A DNA stretch of 64,000 nucleotides from CAYRNR01 sp964425605 (GTDB taxonomy: Bacteria; Myxococcota_A; UBA796; UBA9615; CAYRNR01), in assembly GCA_964425605.1 (NCBI GenBank), contig CAYRNR010000028.1, positions 5,628 to 69,627 of the forward strand, written 5' to 3'. Both the position numbers and the translations under genes were made by a program. Positions 53,628 to 61,324 of this stretch are shown piece after piece (positions within the stretch are counted from its first letter, which is position 1; the number at the start of each line of letters is the position of its first letter). Below the pieces are notes generated by a model that ran no database searches, had not been told where the DNA came from, and worked only from the letters and a program-made list of their open reading frames with translations.

Positions 53628-53935
53628 TCGAACAACGTCTCCAGGATCTTCTGTATCCGCTCGCAGTACTTCTTCTCGAAGTCCCGGAACGGAATCTTCA
53701 GCTCGAACGTCACGGTCTCGCCGACGACGCGGATGTCGGCGCTGGACTTGACGAGCATGACCCGTTTGGAGCCGCCGGCGCGGAGTCTGCGGTCGTCCCA
53801 TTCCACCGCGGAGAGGATCTTGTCGATGATGTCGTGGTGGCTGATCTCGCGACGGCGGTCCCATAGCCCGTTCTTGACGGCCGCGAAGATCTCGTCGGAG
53901 GAACGACCGGGATAGGACTGGGTGATTCTCTGCAC
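53624..53935 (-). CDS. Small conserved-looking protein of unknown function
   Basis: 103 residues from a GTG at 53935 that has a perfect AGGAGG five bases upstream, good evidence for a real gene. No signal peptide or membrane helix. The order is an amphipathic N-terminal region (SDEIFAAVKNGLW), a basic middle (WDDRRLRAGGSKRVML) and a beta-hairpin then helix (SADIRVVGETVTFELKIPFRDFEKKY). The last part is faintly like polyhydroxyalkanoic-acid system proteins (PF09650), but this is not secure. A 5-bp inverted repeat (GGTCG/CGACC, 53957-53974) lies upstream. Confidence 0.7.
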   Translation of the reverse strand: MQRITQSYPGRSSDEIFAAVKNGLWDRRREISHHDIIDKILSAVEWDDRRLRAGGSKRVMLVKSSADIRVVGETVTFELKIPFRDFEKKYCERIQKILETLFD

Positions 53936-53983
53936 AAAACCTCCTGATTACAAAAAGGTCGTTACATTGCGACCGAATGACGA

Positions 53984-54988
53984 CTAAGGGGTGGACACCC
54001 AGTCGAACACGTAGATATTGCTGCCGTAGGTCTCGAGCACCGTGCCGTCGGGCAGCTCGTAGTAGAGCTTGTGGATGCGCTCGAGGCTGCCGGTACGGAT
54101 GTAGCCGCTGGTGCCGAGGTTGGCCAGCACGGCCTCGGGGATGGTGTGCTCGCCATCGTCGATGAGGCGGCACAGGATCTCGTGGGCGCCGGTCAGGCCC
54201 TCGTTGTACATCAGGTTGAGGCGGATCTCGCCGTCGGAAGTGCCGCTCCAGGTGAAGGGCCAGTCACCGCCGGTCCAGGTCCAGCCGTCGAGCAGCGGCG
54301 GAGTCACGGGCTGGGCGTCGGGCGGGGTGTGGATGGCTGCGGGCAGGGAGAAGGCGGGCACGTCCGCGCCGGTGGCCTCGATGCCGTACCAGGCGTCGAA
54401 CTGGAAGGTGGAGCCCACGACGAGGCCGCCGTTTTGATAGATGGGCTCTCCGTCCTCGCCCGTGCCGGGCAACAGGCTGATGTTCGTGCCGTCGAGATCG
54501 AGGCTGACGTTGCCCGCGGTGCGGCCGGTGAAGGTCAGGTCGCCGAACGTGCTGTTGTCGCCGGGGCCCCGGTACTCGCAGGTGTCGATCTCCATGGTCT
54601 CGAAGGTGCCGGGATCGTTGCCCATGGCGTAGGTGTAGAAGCGGCCGCCCGCGTCCGTCAGCTCCTGGTCCATGATCGGCAGCACCATGTGGGTGTACAG
54701 CACGGCGAGGTAGCCGCCGAGGTCCTCGAACGGCGGCGGGTCCACGGGGGTCGAACCGCCGGTGTCGTCGTCGTCGCCCACGGCGTCGTCGTCGTCGTCG
54801 CCCATGGCGTCGTCGTCGTCGCCCGCTGTCGCGTCATCGTCGTCGCCCGGGATCGCGTCGTCGTCGTCCGCCACGTCGTCGTCCGCTGCGCCGGAATCGT
54901 CGTCGCCGCCTTCCGGGCAACCGCCGGCGTATCCCAGGACGAGCGCCAGGCCGACGAGCCATCCCCAACCACCGATCCGCGTGAGCAT
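53984..54988 (-). CDS. Asp-rich lipoprotein of unknown function
   Basis: 334 residues. The signal peptide ends in the lipobox GYAGGCPEGG, followed by about 50 residues of GDDDDA-type repeats. The rest (about 85-334) is a beta-rich domain with no recognised catalytic motif; it includes DTCEYRGPGDN and ILCRLIDDGEH, possibly a disulfide pair. ATG 54988 follows GAAGGGAA. The Asp linker is the same type as in the proteins at 41099 and 45465, which suggests a shared envelope location. Confidence 0.78.
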   Translation of the reverse strand: MLTRIGGWGWLVGLALVLGYAGGCPEGGDDDSGAADDDVADDDDAIPGDDDDATAGDDDDAMGDDDDDAVGDDDDTGGSTPVDPPPFEDLGGYLAVLYTHMVLPIMDQELTDAGGRFYTYAMGNDPGTFETMEIDTCEYRGPGDNSTFGDLTFTGRTAGNVSLDLDGTNISLLPGTGEDGEPIYQNGGLVVGSTFQFDAWYGIEATGADVPAFSLPAAIHTPPDAQPVTPPLLDGWTWTGGDWPFTWSGTSDGEIRLNLMYNEGLTGAHEILCRLIDDGEHTIPEAVLANLGTSGYIRTGSLERIHKLYYELPDGTVLETYGSNIYVFDWVSTP

Positions 54989-55166
54989 CCGTCGTTCCCT
55001 TCTCGGACCCCGTGGGGAGGTCCCGCCGCTCCAAGCTATCTCGAACGCACCGGTCCCCGCAATTGGACTTGCGCGCAGGGTCGGCTGCGGCGACCATTTG
55101 CAGACCCGGCGATCGAATGAGATGCTCCCGAGCTGCGTCGGAACGACTGTATCGGAGAGGACGACG

Positions 55167-55532
55167 ATGAGGACACGAGACTCGGTCCTGGTGCTGGTGG
55201 CCACGCTCTCGGTGCTGTTCGCAGCCACCACCAGCCGTGGTGAGGAGGGCGAGGAGGAGGAGAAGGTCTTCGACGCCGACTCGGGCGCGGCCACCCTCGA
55301 CGTCTCCGAGTACCCCGAGGAGATGCAGGAGCTGTACACCCTGTACGCCCGCAAGTGCAGCAAGTGCCACACCCTGGCGCGTTCCATCAACTCCGAGTAC
55401 CGCGGCGAGGACTGGGACCGGTACGTGGCGCGGATGTCGCGCAAGCCCAACTCCGGGATCTCGCCGAAGACCGGCGACAAGATCCTGTCGTTCCTCAAGT
55501 TCCACTTCGAGCAGCTCGACTCCGAGGAGTAG
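55167..55532 (+). CDS. Small monohaem cytochrome c
   Basis: 121 residues: the signal peptide MRTRDSVLVLVATLSVLFA, an acidic stretch EEGEEEEK, then one haem site KCSKCHTLARSI, and a helical C-terminus ending in KFHFEQLDSEE. The size and acidic N-terminus suit a soluble periplasmic electron carrier. GGAGAGG lies upstream of ATG 55167. It stops 39 bases before the bc-type cluster and may serve as its electron acceptor or donor. Confidence 0.88.
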   Translation: MRTRDSVLVLVATLSVLFAATTSRGEEGEEEEKVFDADSGAATLDVSEYPEEMQELYTLYARKCSKCHTLARSINSEYRGEDWDRYVARMSRKPNSGISPKTGDKILSFLKFHFEQLDSEE

Positions 55533-55543
55533 CCCGCACGCCC

Positions 55544-55567
55544 CCACACACGCGGGCGCGCGTGTGG
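55544..55567. promoter_or_regulatory. Near-perfect 24-bp GC palindrome before the respiratory cluster
   Basis: CCACACACGCG (55544-55554) faces CGCGCGTGTGG (55557-55567) around GG, with one mispair. It fills most of the 39-base gap after the cytochrome c gene and is followed by TTCAA, as is the palindrome at 47792. It could be a terminator-like hairpin or a regulator site. Confidence 0.5.
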
Positions 55568-55571
55568 TTCA

Positions 55572-57125
55572 ATGGGGGACGTGACGCCGTCCACCCCCGC
55601 CGAGGACCTCGCCAGCGCGCTCGAAGCCATCGGTTGCCGACGGGCGTGCCCGGTCCACACGGACGCCGGACGGTACGCCCAGGCCCTGGCGCGCCGGGAC
55701 GCGCGCGAGGCCGTGCGAATCGCGCGCCACACCAACCCCCTGGTCAGCGTCTGCGCCCACATCTGCACCCACCCCTGCGAGAGCGCCTGCATCCGGTCCG
55801 GGTATGACGCGCCGCTGGCCCTGCGCCGCCTGAAACGGCAGGCGCTGGAGGAGGTGGACCCCCGGGAGGTGGCTCCCCGTCCCCACGACACCCGGGGCGA
55901 GGGACACCGCGTCGCCGTGGTGGGCGCGGGCCCGGCGGGCCTGTCCGCCGCCCACGACCTGGCGCTGGCGGGATACCCGGTGACCGTGTTCGAGGCGGGG
56001 CCGGTGCCCGGCGGGCTGCCAGCCCAGGCGATCCCCGAGTTCCGCCTGCCCCGCGCCGCCCTCGAGCGCGATATCGAGGGCATCGTGGCGCTGGGCGTGG
56101 AGATCCGCACCCACGTCGAGGTCCCCCTGGGCGCAGATCTGCGCGGCGAGGGGTTCGAGCGGACCCTGCTCGCGCCCGGGCTCCCGGACGGCGCGCGGCT
56201 GCCCGTGCCCGGCGCGGAACATCCACGCGTCGTCGACGGCCTGGACCTGCTGAGGGAGCTCGTGGCCGGCCAGCCCGGGGAGATCGGGCCGAGGGTCGTG
56301 GTCATCGGCGGCGGTGACACGGCCGTGGACGTGGCGCGCGCAGCGATCCGGCTGCCGTCGGTGGACGAGGTGGAGCTGATCTTCCGGCGCCCCCGGCTCG
56401 ACGGGCGATCCCGCCGCGAGGAGGCCGCCGCCGCCGAGGCCGAGGGGGTCCAGCTCCGGCCGCTGTCCATCCCCACGTCCATCGAGGCCCTCGATGGCGG
56501 CCTCGGCGTGGTGGTCGCCGAGGTGGCCACCTACCACGACGTCCACGCCCGCTACCGCCCGCGCGCGCGCCCCGGAACCCGCTGCCGGATCGACGCGGAT
56601 CACGTGCTGGTGGCCGTGGGGCGCGGGGGGCCTCCCCTTCCCGATGGAGGCGGGGCCCTGCGCACGCGCGACGGATCGCAGCTCGTGGTCGCGCCCACCT
56701 GGGCCGCGGGCGGAGATCGGACCGGGGCAGGCACCGTGATCCGCGCCGTGGCCGACGGCCAGGCCCTGGCCCGGCGGGTGGATCGTGAGCTCACCGGCAG
56801 CGAGCCCGTGTCGTCCCGATGCCGCAGCCGGGTGTCGGGCCCACCACCCCACGCGTGGCCCCGAGCGAGCCGGCGGATGGCGGCGGCCGCCGAGGAGGGC
56901 TCGCGCTGCCTCAACTGCTACGCTGCGGTCCGCTCCCACGACGAGGCGGTCTGCGTGGCCTGCGGTCGTTGCGTGGACGGATGCCCGGCGGGGGCCCTGT
57001 CCCTGGGAGGAGACGAACGGGAGACCGTGCTGGCCCGTGAGGACCTGTGTCTCCGCTGCGGGCTCTGCGTCGAGCGTTGTCCTGTAGGATGTCTGCTGTG
57101 GCTGGAACACACCGATGACGGATGA
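55572..57125 (+). CDS. GltD/NfnB-like FAD-NAD(P) oxidoreductase fused to a 2[4Fe-4S] ferredoxin
   Basis: 517 residues. The N-terminal Fe-S domain has CRRACPVHTDAGRY and CAHICTHPCESAC (about 22-73). The FAD fold begins at VAVVGAGPAGLSAAHDL (115-130), and a second Rossmann motif VVVIGGGDTAVDVARAA binds NAD(P). The FAD-closing block is APTWAAGGDRTGAGTVIRAVADG. The C-terminus adds two ferredoxin-type clusters, CVACGRCVDGCP and CLRCGLCVERCPVGC. There is no signal peptide, so it is cytoplasmic. It resembles the small subunit of glutamate synthase and NfnB, but no glutamate synthase large subunit is present; it opens the Rieske/cytochrome b operon and overlaps the Rieske gene by 11 bases. A role in NAD(P)H-quinone or bifurcating electron transfer is inferred. 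Confidence 0.9.
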   Translation: MGDVTPSTPAEDLASALEAIGCRRACPVHTDAGRYAQALARRDAREAVRIARHTNPLVSVCAHICTHPCESACIRSGYDAPLALRRLKRQALEEVDPREVAPRPHDTRGEGHRVAVVGAGPAGLSAAHDLALAGYPVTVFEAGPVPGGLPAQAIPEFRLPRAALERDIEGIVALGVEIRTHVEVPLGADLRGEGFERTLLAPGLPDGARLPVPGAEHPRVVDGLDLLRELVAGQPGEIGPRVVVIGGGDTAVDVARAAIRLPSVDEVELIFRRPRLDGRSRREEAAAAEAEGVQLRPLSIPTSIEALDGGLGVVVAEVATYHDVHARYRPRARPGTRCRIDADHVLVAVGRGGPPLPDGGGALRTRDGSQLVVAPTWAAGGDRTGAGTVIRAVADGQALARRVDRELTGSEPVSSRCRSRVSGPPPHAWPRASRRMAAAAEEGSRCLNCYAAVRSHDEAVCVACGRCVDGCPAGALSLGGDERETVLAREDLCLRCGLCVERCPVGCLLWLEHTDDG

Positions 57126-57552
57126 AGCCGAGGTCCGGACGCGCCGCAACGTCCTGATGTACGGCGCCGCTGCCCTGGCCGCTGCCGCCGGGCTCGGCAG
57201 CTACGTCTCGCTGGAGTTCGTCACGCCGTGGGCGCGAGATCGCTCGCGCGGCGCCGTGATCGTGGGATACCCCGAGGAGATCCCGGTGGGCTCGGTGATG
57301 GTGGTCGGCGCTGCGCGCGCATTCGTGGGCCGCACCGAGGACGGGTTCTTCGCCCTGTCCACCGTCTGTCCGCACCTGGGGTGCGTGCTGCGCTGGCTAC
57401 CCGACGAGCGGCGGTTCCACTGCCCGTGCCACGGCAGCCAGTTCGAGCTGGACGGCCGGGTGCTCAACGGCCCCGCGCGGACCGATCTCCGCGCCCTGGA
57501 GCTGGGCACCGACGACCAGGGGCGGCTGCTGGTGGACGGGGGAGAGTCTTGA
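57115..57552 (+). CDS. Rieske [2Fe-2S] protein
   Basis: 145 residues. A Tat-like twin Arg (RTRRNVLMYGAAALAAAAGL) makes the N-terminal membrane anchor. The cluster ligands are in TVCPHLGCVL and HCPCHGSQFELDG, the classical C-x-H and C-x-x-H boxes with the Cys pair for the stabilising disulfide. A transmembrane Rieske subunit of a bc-type complex transfers electrons from quinol to the cytochrome c. It starts inside the flavoprotein gene end and is coupled to cytochrome b. Confidence 0.96.
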   Translation: MTDEAEVRTRRNVLMYGAAALAAAAGLGSYVSLEFVTPWARDRSRGAVIVGYPEEIPVGSVMVVGAARAFVGRTEDGFFALSTVCPHLGCVLRWLPDERRFHCPCHGSQFELDGRVLNGPARTDLRALELGTDDQGRLLVDGGES

Positions 57553-57554
57553 CC

Positions 57555-58289
57555 GTGCAGCCGAGCGAACCCCGGGGCCTCGTCGACCGGATACGGGCGA
57601 GCCGTCTGTGGCGTTCCTTCGCCCGCACGCCTGTCCCGGACACGGACACGGGGCGCATCCGGTTCGTGCTCTCCAGCGTGCTGCTGCACATCCGGCCCGT
57701 CCGCGTGTCCCCCCTCGACTACCGCTTCACCGCCACGTTCTGCCTCGGCGGCCTCACGGCGTTGATGTTCGTCCTGCTCACGGTGACCGGCGTCTACCTG
57801 ATGGTCTACTTCCGTCCCGCCGTGCCCGAGGCGTACCACGACATCGAGGACCTGATGTACGCGGTGCCCGCCGGCGCGTTCATGCGCAACCTGCACCGCT
57901 GGGCTGCCCACGGCATGGTGATCACGGTGGTGCTGCACATGGTGCGCGTGTTCGTCGCCCGCGCCTACGCGCCACCGCGGGAGTTCAACTGGCTGGTGGG
58001 TGTGGGGCTGCTGCTGCTCACCCTGGCGCTGAGCTACACCGGCTACCTGCTTCCCTGGGACCAGCTGGCGTTCTGGGCCGTCTCCGTGGGTACGAAGATG
58101 GCCGAATCGGTGCCCCTGGTGGGGGAGCCCGCACGCAGGTTGCTGCTGGGGGACGACCAGGTCGGCGCCTCGGCCCTGCTGCGTTTCTACGTTCTGCACT
58201 GCATCGTGTTGCCCGCGGCTGCGGTCGTGCTGATGGCCGTCCACTTCTGGCGCGTGAGAAAGGATGGGGGGCTGGCGCGGCCCCTGTGA
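57555..58289 (+). CDS. Cytochrome b6-type haem subunit
   Basis: 244 residues, GTG at 57555 with GGGGGAGAG eight bases upstream; TTG 57549 overlaps the Rieske stop and is an alternative. Haem ligands: helix B LHRWAAHGMVITVVLHMVRVF (His pair 14 apart) and helix D FYVLHCIVLPAAAVVLMAVHF (His pair 15 apart, as in b6 rather than mitochondrial b). YLLPWDQLAFWAVSVGTKM and the end RKDGGLARPL match cytochrome b6. Four helices. It is the N-terminal half of a split cytochrome b; the C-terminal half follows at once. Confidence 0.95.
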   Translation: MQPSEPRGLVDRIRASRLWRSFARTPVPDTDTGRIRFVLSSVLLHIRPVRVSPLDYRFTATFCLGGLTALMFVLLTVTGVYLMVYFRPAVPEAYHDIEDLMYAVPAGAFMRNLHRWAAHGMVITVVLHMVRVFVARAYAPPREFNWLVGVGLLLLTLALSYTGYLLPWDQLAFWAVSVGTKMAESVPLVGEPARRLLLGDDQVGASALLRFYVLHCIVLPAAAVVLMAVHFWRVRKDGGLARPL

Positions 58290-58942
58290 CGATGACCTCG
58301 ACGACCCCCAGGGAGAACCCACGCGAGGGCCGCCGGTCCACGGACCGGGGCGCGATGGTGCCGTGGTTCCCGGACTACCTGCTGCTCGAGGGTGCGGCGG
58401 CGCTGGTCGCCGTGGCCGTGCTCGGCCTCGTGGCGTTGCTGGTGGACGCGCCCCTGCTGGACATCGCGGACCCGGGCGTGACACCGGATCCGTCCAAGGC
58501 CCCGTGGTACTTCGTCGGCCTGCAGGAGCTGCTGCACTACTACCCACCCGCGGTGGCCGGTGCGCTGGTTCCCGCCCTCACGGTGGTCCTGCTCGTGGTC
58601 GCGCCGTTCACGTCACGGGCCGCCCTGTGGCCGCCGGGGGCTCCTCGATCGCGGCGCCTCGGGGCCGTGTGCCTCGGCGTGGGGCTGCTGCTGGCGGCCG
58701 AGGCGCTCCCCGCCCAGCACGTTCCGTGGCTCCTCGTGGTCCCCACCGCAGCCATAGGCGCCGCGATGATCGCTCCGGCGATCCTCTCCGGCGGGATCGC
58801 GATCCACCTGGGGAGGCTGTCCCTGGCCTCGTGGATCGCCCTGTGGCTGGGCCTGTGCGCGGTGGGCCTCACCGCGGCCGGAGCCCTGTTCCGGGGTCCC
58901 GGGTGGGCCTGGTGCTGGCCGTGGGCCGGGGGGGGGGGCTAG
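58286..58942 (+). CDS. Cytochrome b subunit IV-like protein
   Basis: 218 residues, GTG at 58286 overlapping the b6 stop by 4 bases (ATG 58292 is an alternative). It carries the quinol-side block TPDPSKAPWYFVGLQELLHYYPP, which corresponds to the PEWY region of cytochrome b; the Glu of PEWY is not present (APWY). Three membrane helices of subunit IV are followed by about 100 extra residues with two or three more hydrophobic segments. The C-terminus is coded by an 11-G run ending WAGGGG. It shares its frame with the next gene, separated by one TAG. Confidence 0.88.
   Translation: MTMTSTTPRENPREGRRSTDRGAMVPWFPDYLLLEGAAALVAVAVLGLVALLVDAPLLDIADPGVTPDPSKAPWYFVGLQELLHYYPPAVAGALVPALTVVLLVVAPFTSRAALWPPGAPRSRRLGAVCLGVGLLLAAEALPAQHVPWLLVVPTAAIGAAMIAPAILSGGIAIHLGRLSLASWIALWLGLCAVGLTAAGALFRGPGWAWCWPWAGGGG
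58928..58938. repeat. 11-G homopolymer at the end of the subunit IV gene
   Basis: Eleven consecutive G at 58928-58938, just before the TAG at 58940-58942. A one-base slip would change the C-terminus and shift the subunit IV frame relative to the next start codon (58946). It could be a phase-variable site or a sequencing artefact. Confidence 0.85.
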
Positions 58943-58945
58943 ACC

Positions 58946-60430
58946 GTGCGCAGTCTCTCCACGCGCCTGTTCGCCATGGCCGCGACCGCCGTCCTCCTCG
59001 CCACGGCGATGCTGGCGTTGCGGGTCCTCGATCCGCCGTGGAAGGGAATCCAGCGCGAGCGCATCGACGAGCAGATCACCCTGGCACGGCGGTCGGTGGA
59101 GGCCCAGCAAGAGGCATTCGAGCGCTCCAGGGTGTCCCTGGACCACGTCCGGGCGGAGGAGACCGCGGCCACGGCGCGCGCGGACCTGCCCAGCGCGGAG
59201 CTGGACTCCCTCGAGATCGAGCTGACACTGCTCGACGAGCGCCGCGCGGACCTGCTCGTGCTGCTGGAGGAGGACGCGGATCCCGCCGCGGCGGAGGCCG
59301 CCCACGAGGCCTATGTCCGGCTCACGGGTACCCCGGACGCGGATCCGGAGGAGATCGAGCGCCTCCGGCTGCGCGAGAGAGCCGCCAGCGGAGCCGAGCG
59401 CCTCGAGGAGCTGGACACCCTGGGCGACCAGCGGCGCCGCGTCGAGGCGCGGATACGCGAGCTGCGCGCGTCCGTGGCCGAGGCCGAGGAGGCGCTGGCC
59501 GCCTTCCGCGCCGACCTGGACCGCGCGGAGGCCCGCCTGGAGCGCTTGCAGCAATGGGACATCGAGGTCCACGAGATCCACACACCGGCTGGCGGCGTGG
59601 ACCGATGCACCACGTGCCACCCCGGGATGGACGACCTCGGCGCGACCCACGCCACCCTGGGCCCGGACAGCCCCTTCGCCGGCTGGGGGTGCACGCCGTG
59701 CCACGGCGGCAACGGCCGCGCCCTGGACGTTCAGGCGGCCCACCGCCACCTGACCCTGCGTCCGTGGACCGAGGGGCCCAGGTACAGCCTCGAGCCGGTG
59801 ATCGCCGAGCTGCAGAGTCCGGATCGGCACCAGCGCGCCGAGGCCGCGGCGTTCCTGCGACGCGAGACGGGGCGTTCCTTCGGCTATCAGTACCACGCAC
59901 CGGAGGCGGAACGTGCCGACGCCGTGGCCGCGTGGCGGGCGTGGTGGGCCGCGGCCGAGGCGTACTACCGCCCCGACCACCCCTCCGGACTCCAGGATCA
60001 CGGGTACGACGCCTCTGGGCGGCCCCGGCGGCACGTGGGTTCGGGCGCGTGCTTGCGCTGTCACGAGGCGCGGCAGCGGCAGCACGTGCAGCGCTGGCGG
60101 GCCACCAAGTTCACCACCTTCGACCGCCTCGAGGAGATCGAGGACACGCAGCCCTGTCTCCCCTGCCACACCACGGGGTACGATGAGACGACCGACACCT
60201 TCGTGCAGCACGGTGTGACCTGCGAGGCCTGCCACGGCCCGGGCGCCGGATACTCGGCGGCCATGCAGGCCGCGGTGGTGCTGCAGTCACAGGGATCGTT
60301 GGGGGAGGGAGAGCGGTTGCTGGACGACGTGTCCACGCAGCTGCGCGAGCAGATGGCGCACGGAAACATCTGCGTGGACTGCCACGATCCGTTCGCGGTC
60401 AAGGAGCTGGCGTACGAGCACAAGCAGTAG
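58946..60430 (+). CDS. Membrane-anchored coiled-coil hexahaem cytochrome c
   Basis: 494 residues from a GTG four bases after the upstream stop. One membrane helix (about 7-27) is followed by about 170 residues of predicted coiled coil (Ala/Glu/Arg/Leu-rich, about 35-205), then the haem domain with six CxxCH sites: CTTCH, CTPCH, CLRCH, CLPCH, CEACH and CVDCH. The helix would hold it to the cytoplasmic membrane with the haems in the periplasm, and the coiled coil could act as a stalk or dimeriser next to cytochrome b. It has no close relative that I recognise; the domain pairing is unusual. Confidence 0.9.
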   Translation: MRSLSTRLFAMAATAVLLATAMLALRVLDPPWKGIQRERIDEQITLARRSVEAQQEAFERSRVSLDHVRAEETAATARADLPSAELDSLEIELTLLDERRADLLVLLEEDADPAAAEAAHEAYVRLTGTPDADPEEIERLRLRERAASGAERLEELDTLGDQRRRVEARIRELRASVAEAEEALAAFRADLDRAEARLERLQQWDIEVHEIHTPAGGVDRCTTCHPGMDDLGATHATLGPDSPFAGWGCTPCHGGNGRALDVQAAHRHLTLRPWTEGPRYSLEPVIAELQSPDRHQRAEAAAFLRRETGRSFGYQYHAPEAERADAVAAWRAWWAAAEAYYRPDHPSGLQDHGYDASGRPRRHVGSGACLRCHEARQRQHVQRWRATKFTTFDRLEEIEDTQPCLPCHTTGYDETTDTFVQHGVTCEACHGPGAGYSAAMQAAVVLQSQGSLGEGERLLDDVSTQLREQMAHGNICVDCHDPFAVKELAYEHKQ

Positions 60431-60463
60431 CGGGACCGCGCGGTCGCGTTGGAAGAGGACGTC

Positions 60464-61321
60464 ATGATTCGATTGTTGACCCTGGCGCTGCTGATCGGCC
60501 TGGCGGGCTGCGCGCCGACTGCGCCGTCGCAGTCGCCACCCCCCGAGCCCCAGGATCCCCTGCTGGTCCCTCCGGGTGAGAGCGACGAGTTCCTGGACAT
60601 GGAGCTCCCGCCCAACCACTTCACCCACACCCGCGGCGCGGGCGAACGCTTCGCGGGCAAGGACGCGGCCCACGTGGCCAACCTCTGTCTGAACTGCCAC
60701 ACCACCTCCCAGACCTCCTTCGCGACCGAGGACTGGTCCACCAGCCTGCACGCGCTGGCCGGCATCGGCTGCGAGGCGTGCCACGGGGCCCATCAGGACG
60801 GGTTCGTCCCCCACCCCGGGCCGGACCGCTGCCGCGCCTGCCACCCCCAGCAGGAGACGGAGATGCGCCGCGGCCAGCACGCCGACGAGCCCGGCAGCGG
60901 CCTTCGCTGCGACTCCTGCCACCGCGCCCACGGGTTCGATCTCGCCGAGGTCAAGCAGCCCTCGGCGTGCACGAGCTGCCACCGTGACTCGCTCCACGTG
61001 CAGACCTACGCCACGTCCAAGATGGGCACCATCTTCGCCCGCGAGGGGTTCGACGAGGACGGCGTGCCCGCCGCGGCCACGTGCCACATGTGCCACATGA
61101 CCCTGTCCCCGGTGCACGAGCGCACCGACGACCTGCGCTGCGACACGGTGATGGACCACGACGTGACCATCGAGCGCCTCGCCGAGAGCGAGCGCATGAC
61201 CGAGGACGCCGTCGAGGAGTTCGTCACGATCTGCTTGCAGTGTCACGCGCGGGCCATCTCCGAGTATCGGCTGAAGCACTCCGATCCGATCCTCACCACG
61301 TGGAAGTCGGGGGGGAGGTAG
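60464..61321 (+). CDS. Heptahaem cytochrome c lipoprotein
   Basis: 285 residues; ATG 60464 follows GGAAGAGG, and an upstream in-frame TTG is less likely. The signal peptide ends in the lipobox GLAGCAPT. Seven CxxCH sites: CLNCH, CEACH, CRACH, CDSCH, CTSCH, CHMCH and CLQCH, with many extra His available as distal ligands. The spacing is that of a DmsE/MtrA-like or NrfB-like electron carrier. It would carry electrons between the membrane complex and the molybdopterin-family subunit encoded next (gap 3 bases, GGGGGGAGG ribosome site). Confidence 0.92.
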   Translation: MIRLLTLALLIGLAGCAPTAPSQSPPPEPQDPLLVPPGESDEFLDMELPPNHFTHTRGAGERFAGKDAAHVANLCLNCHTTSQTSFATEDWSTSLHALAGIGCEACHGAHQDGFVPHPGPDRCRACHPQQETEMRRGQHADEPGSGLRCDSCHRAHGFDLAEVKQPSACTSCHRDSLHVQTYATSKMGTIFAREGFDEDGVPAAATCHMCHMTLSPVHERTDDLRCDTVMDHDVTIERLAESERMTEDAVEEFVTICLQCHARAISEYRLKHSDPILTTWKSGGR

Positions 61322-61324
61322 GCC

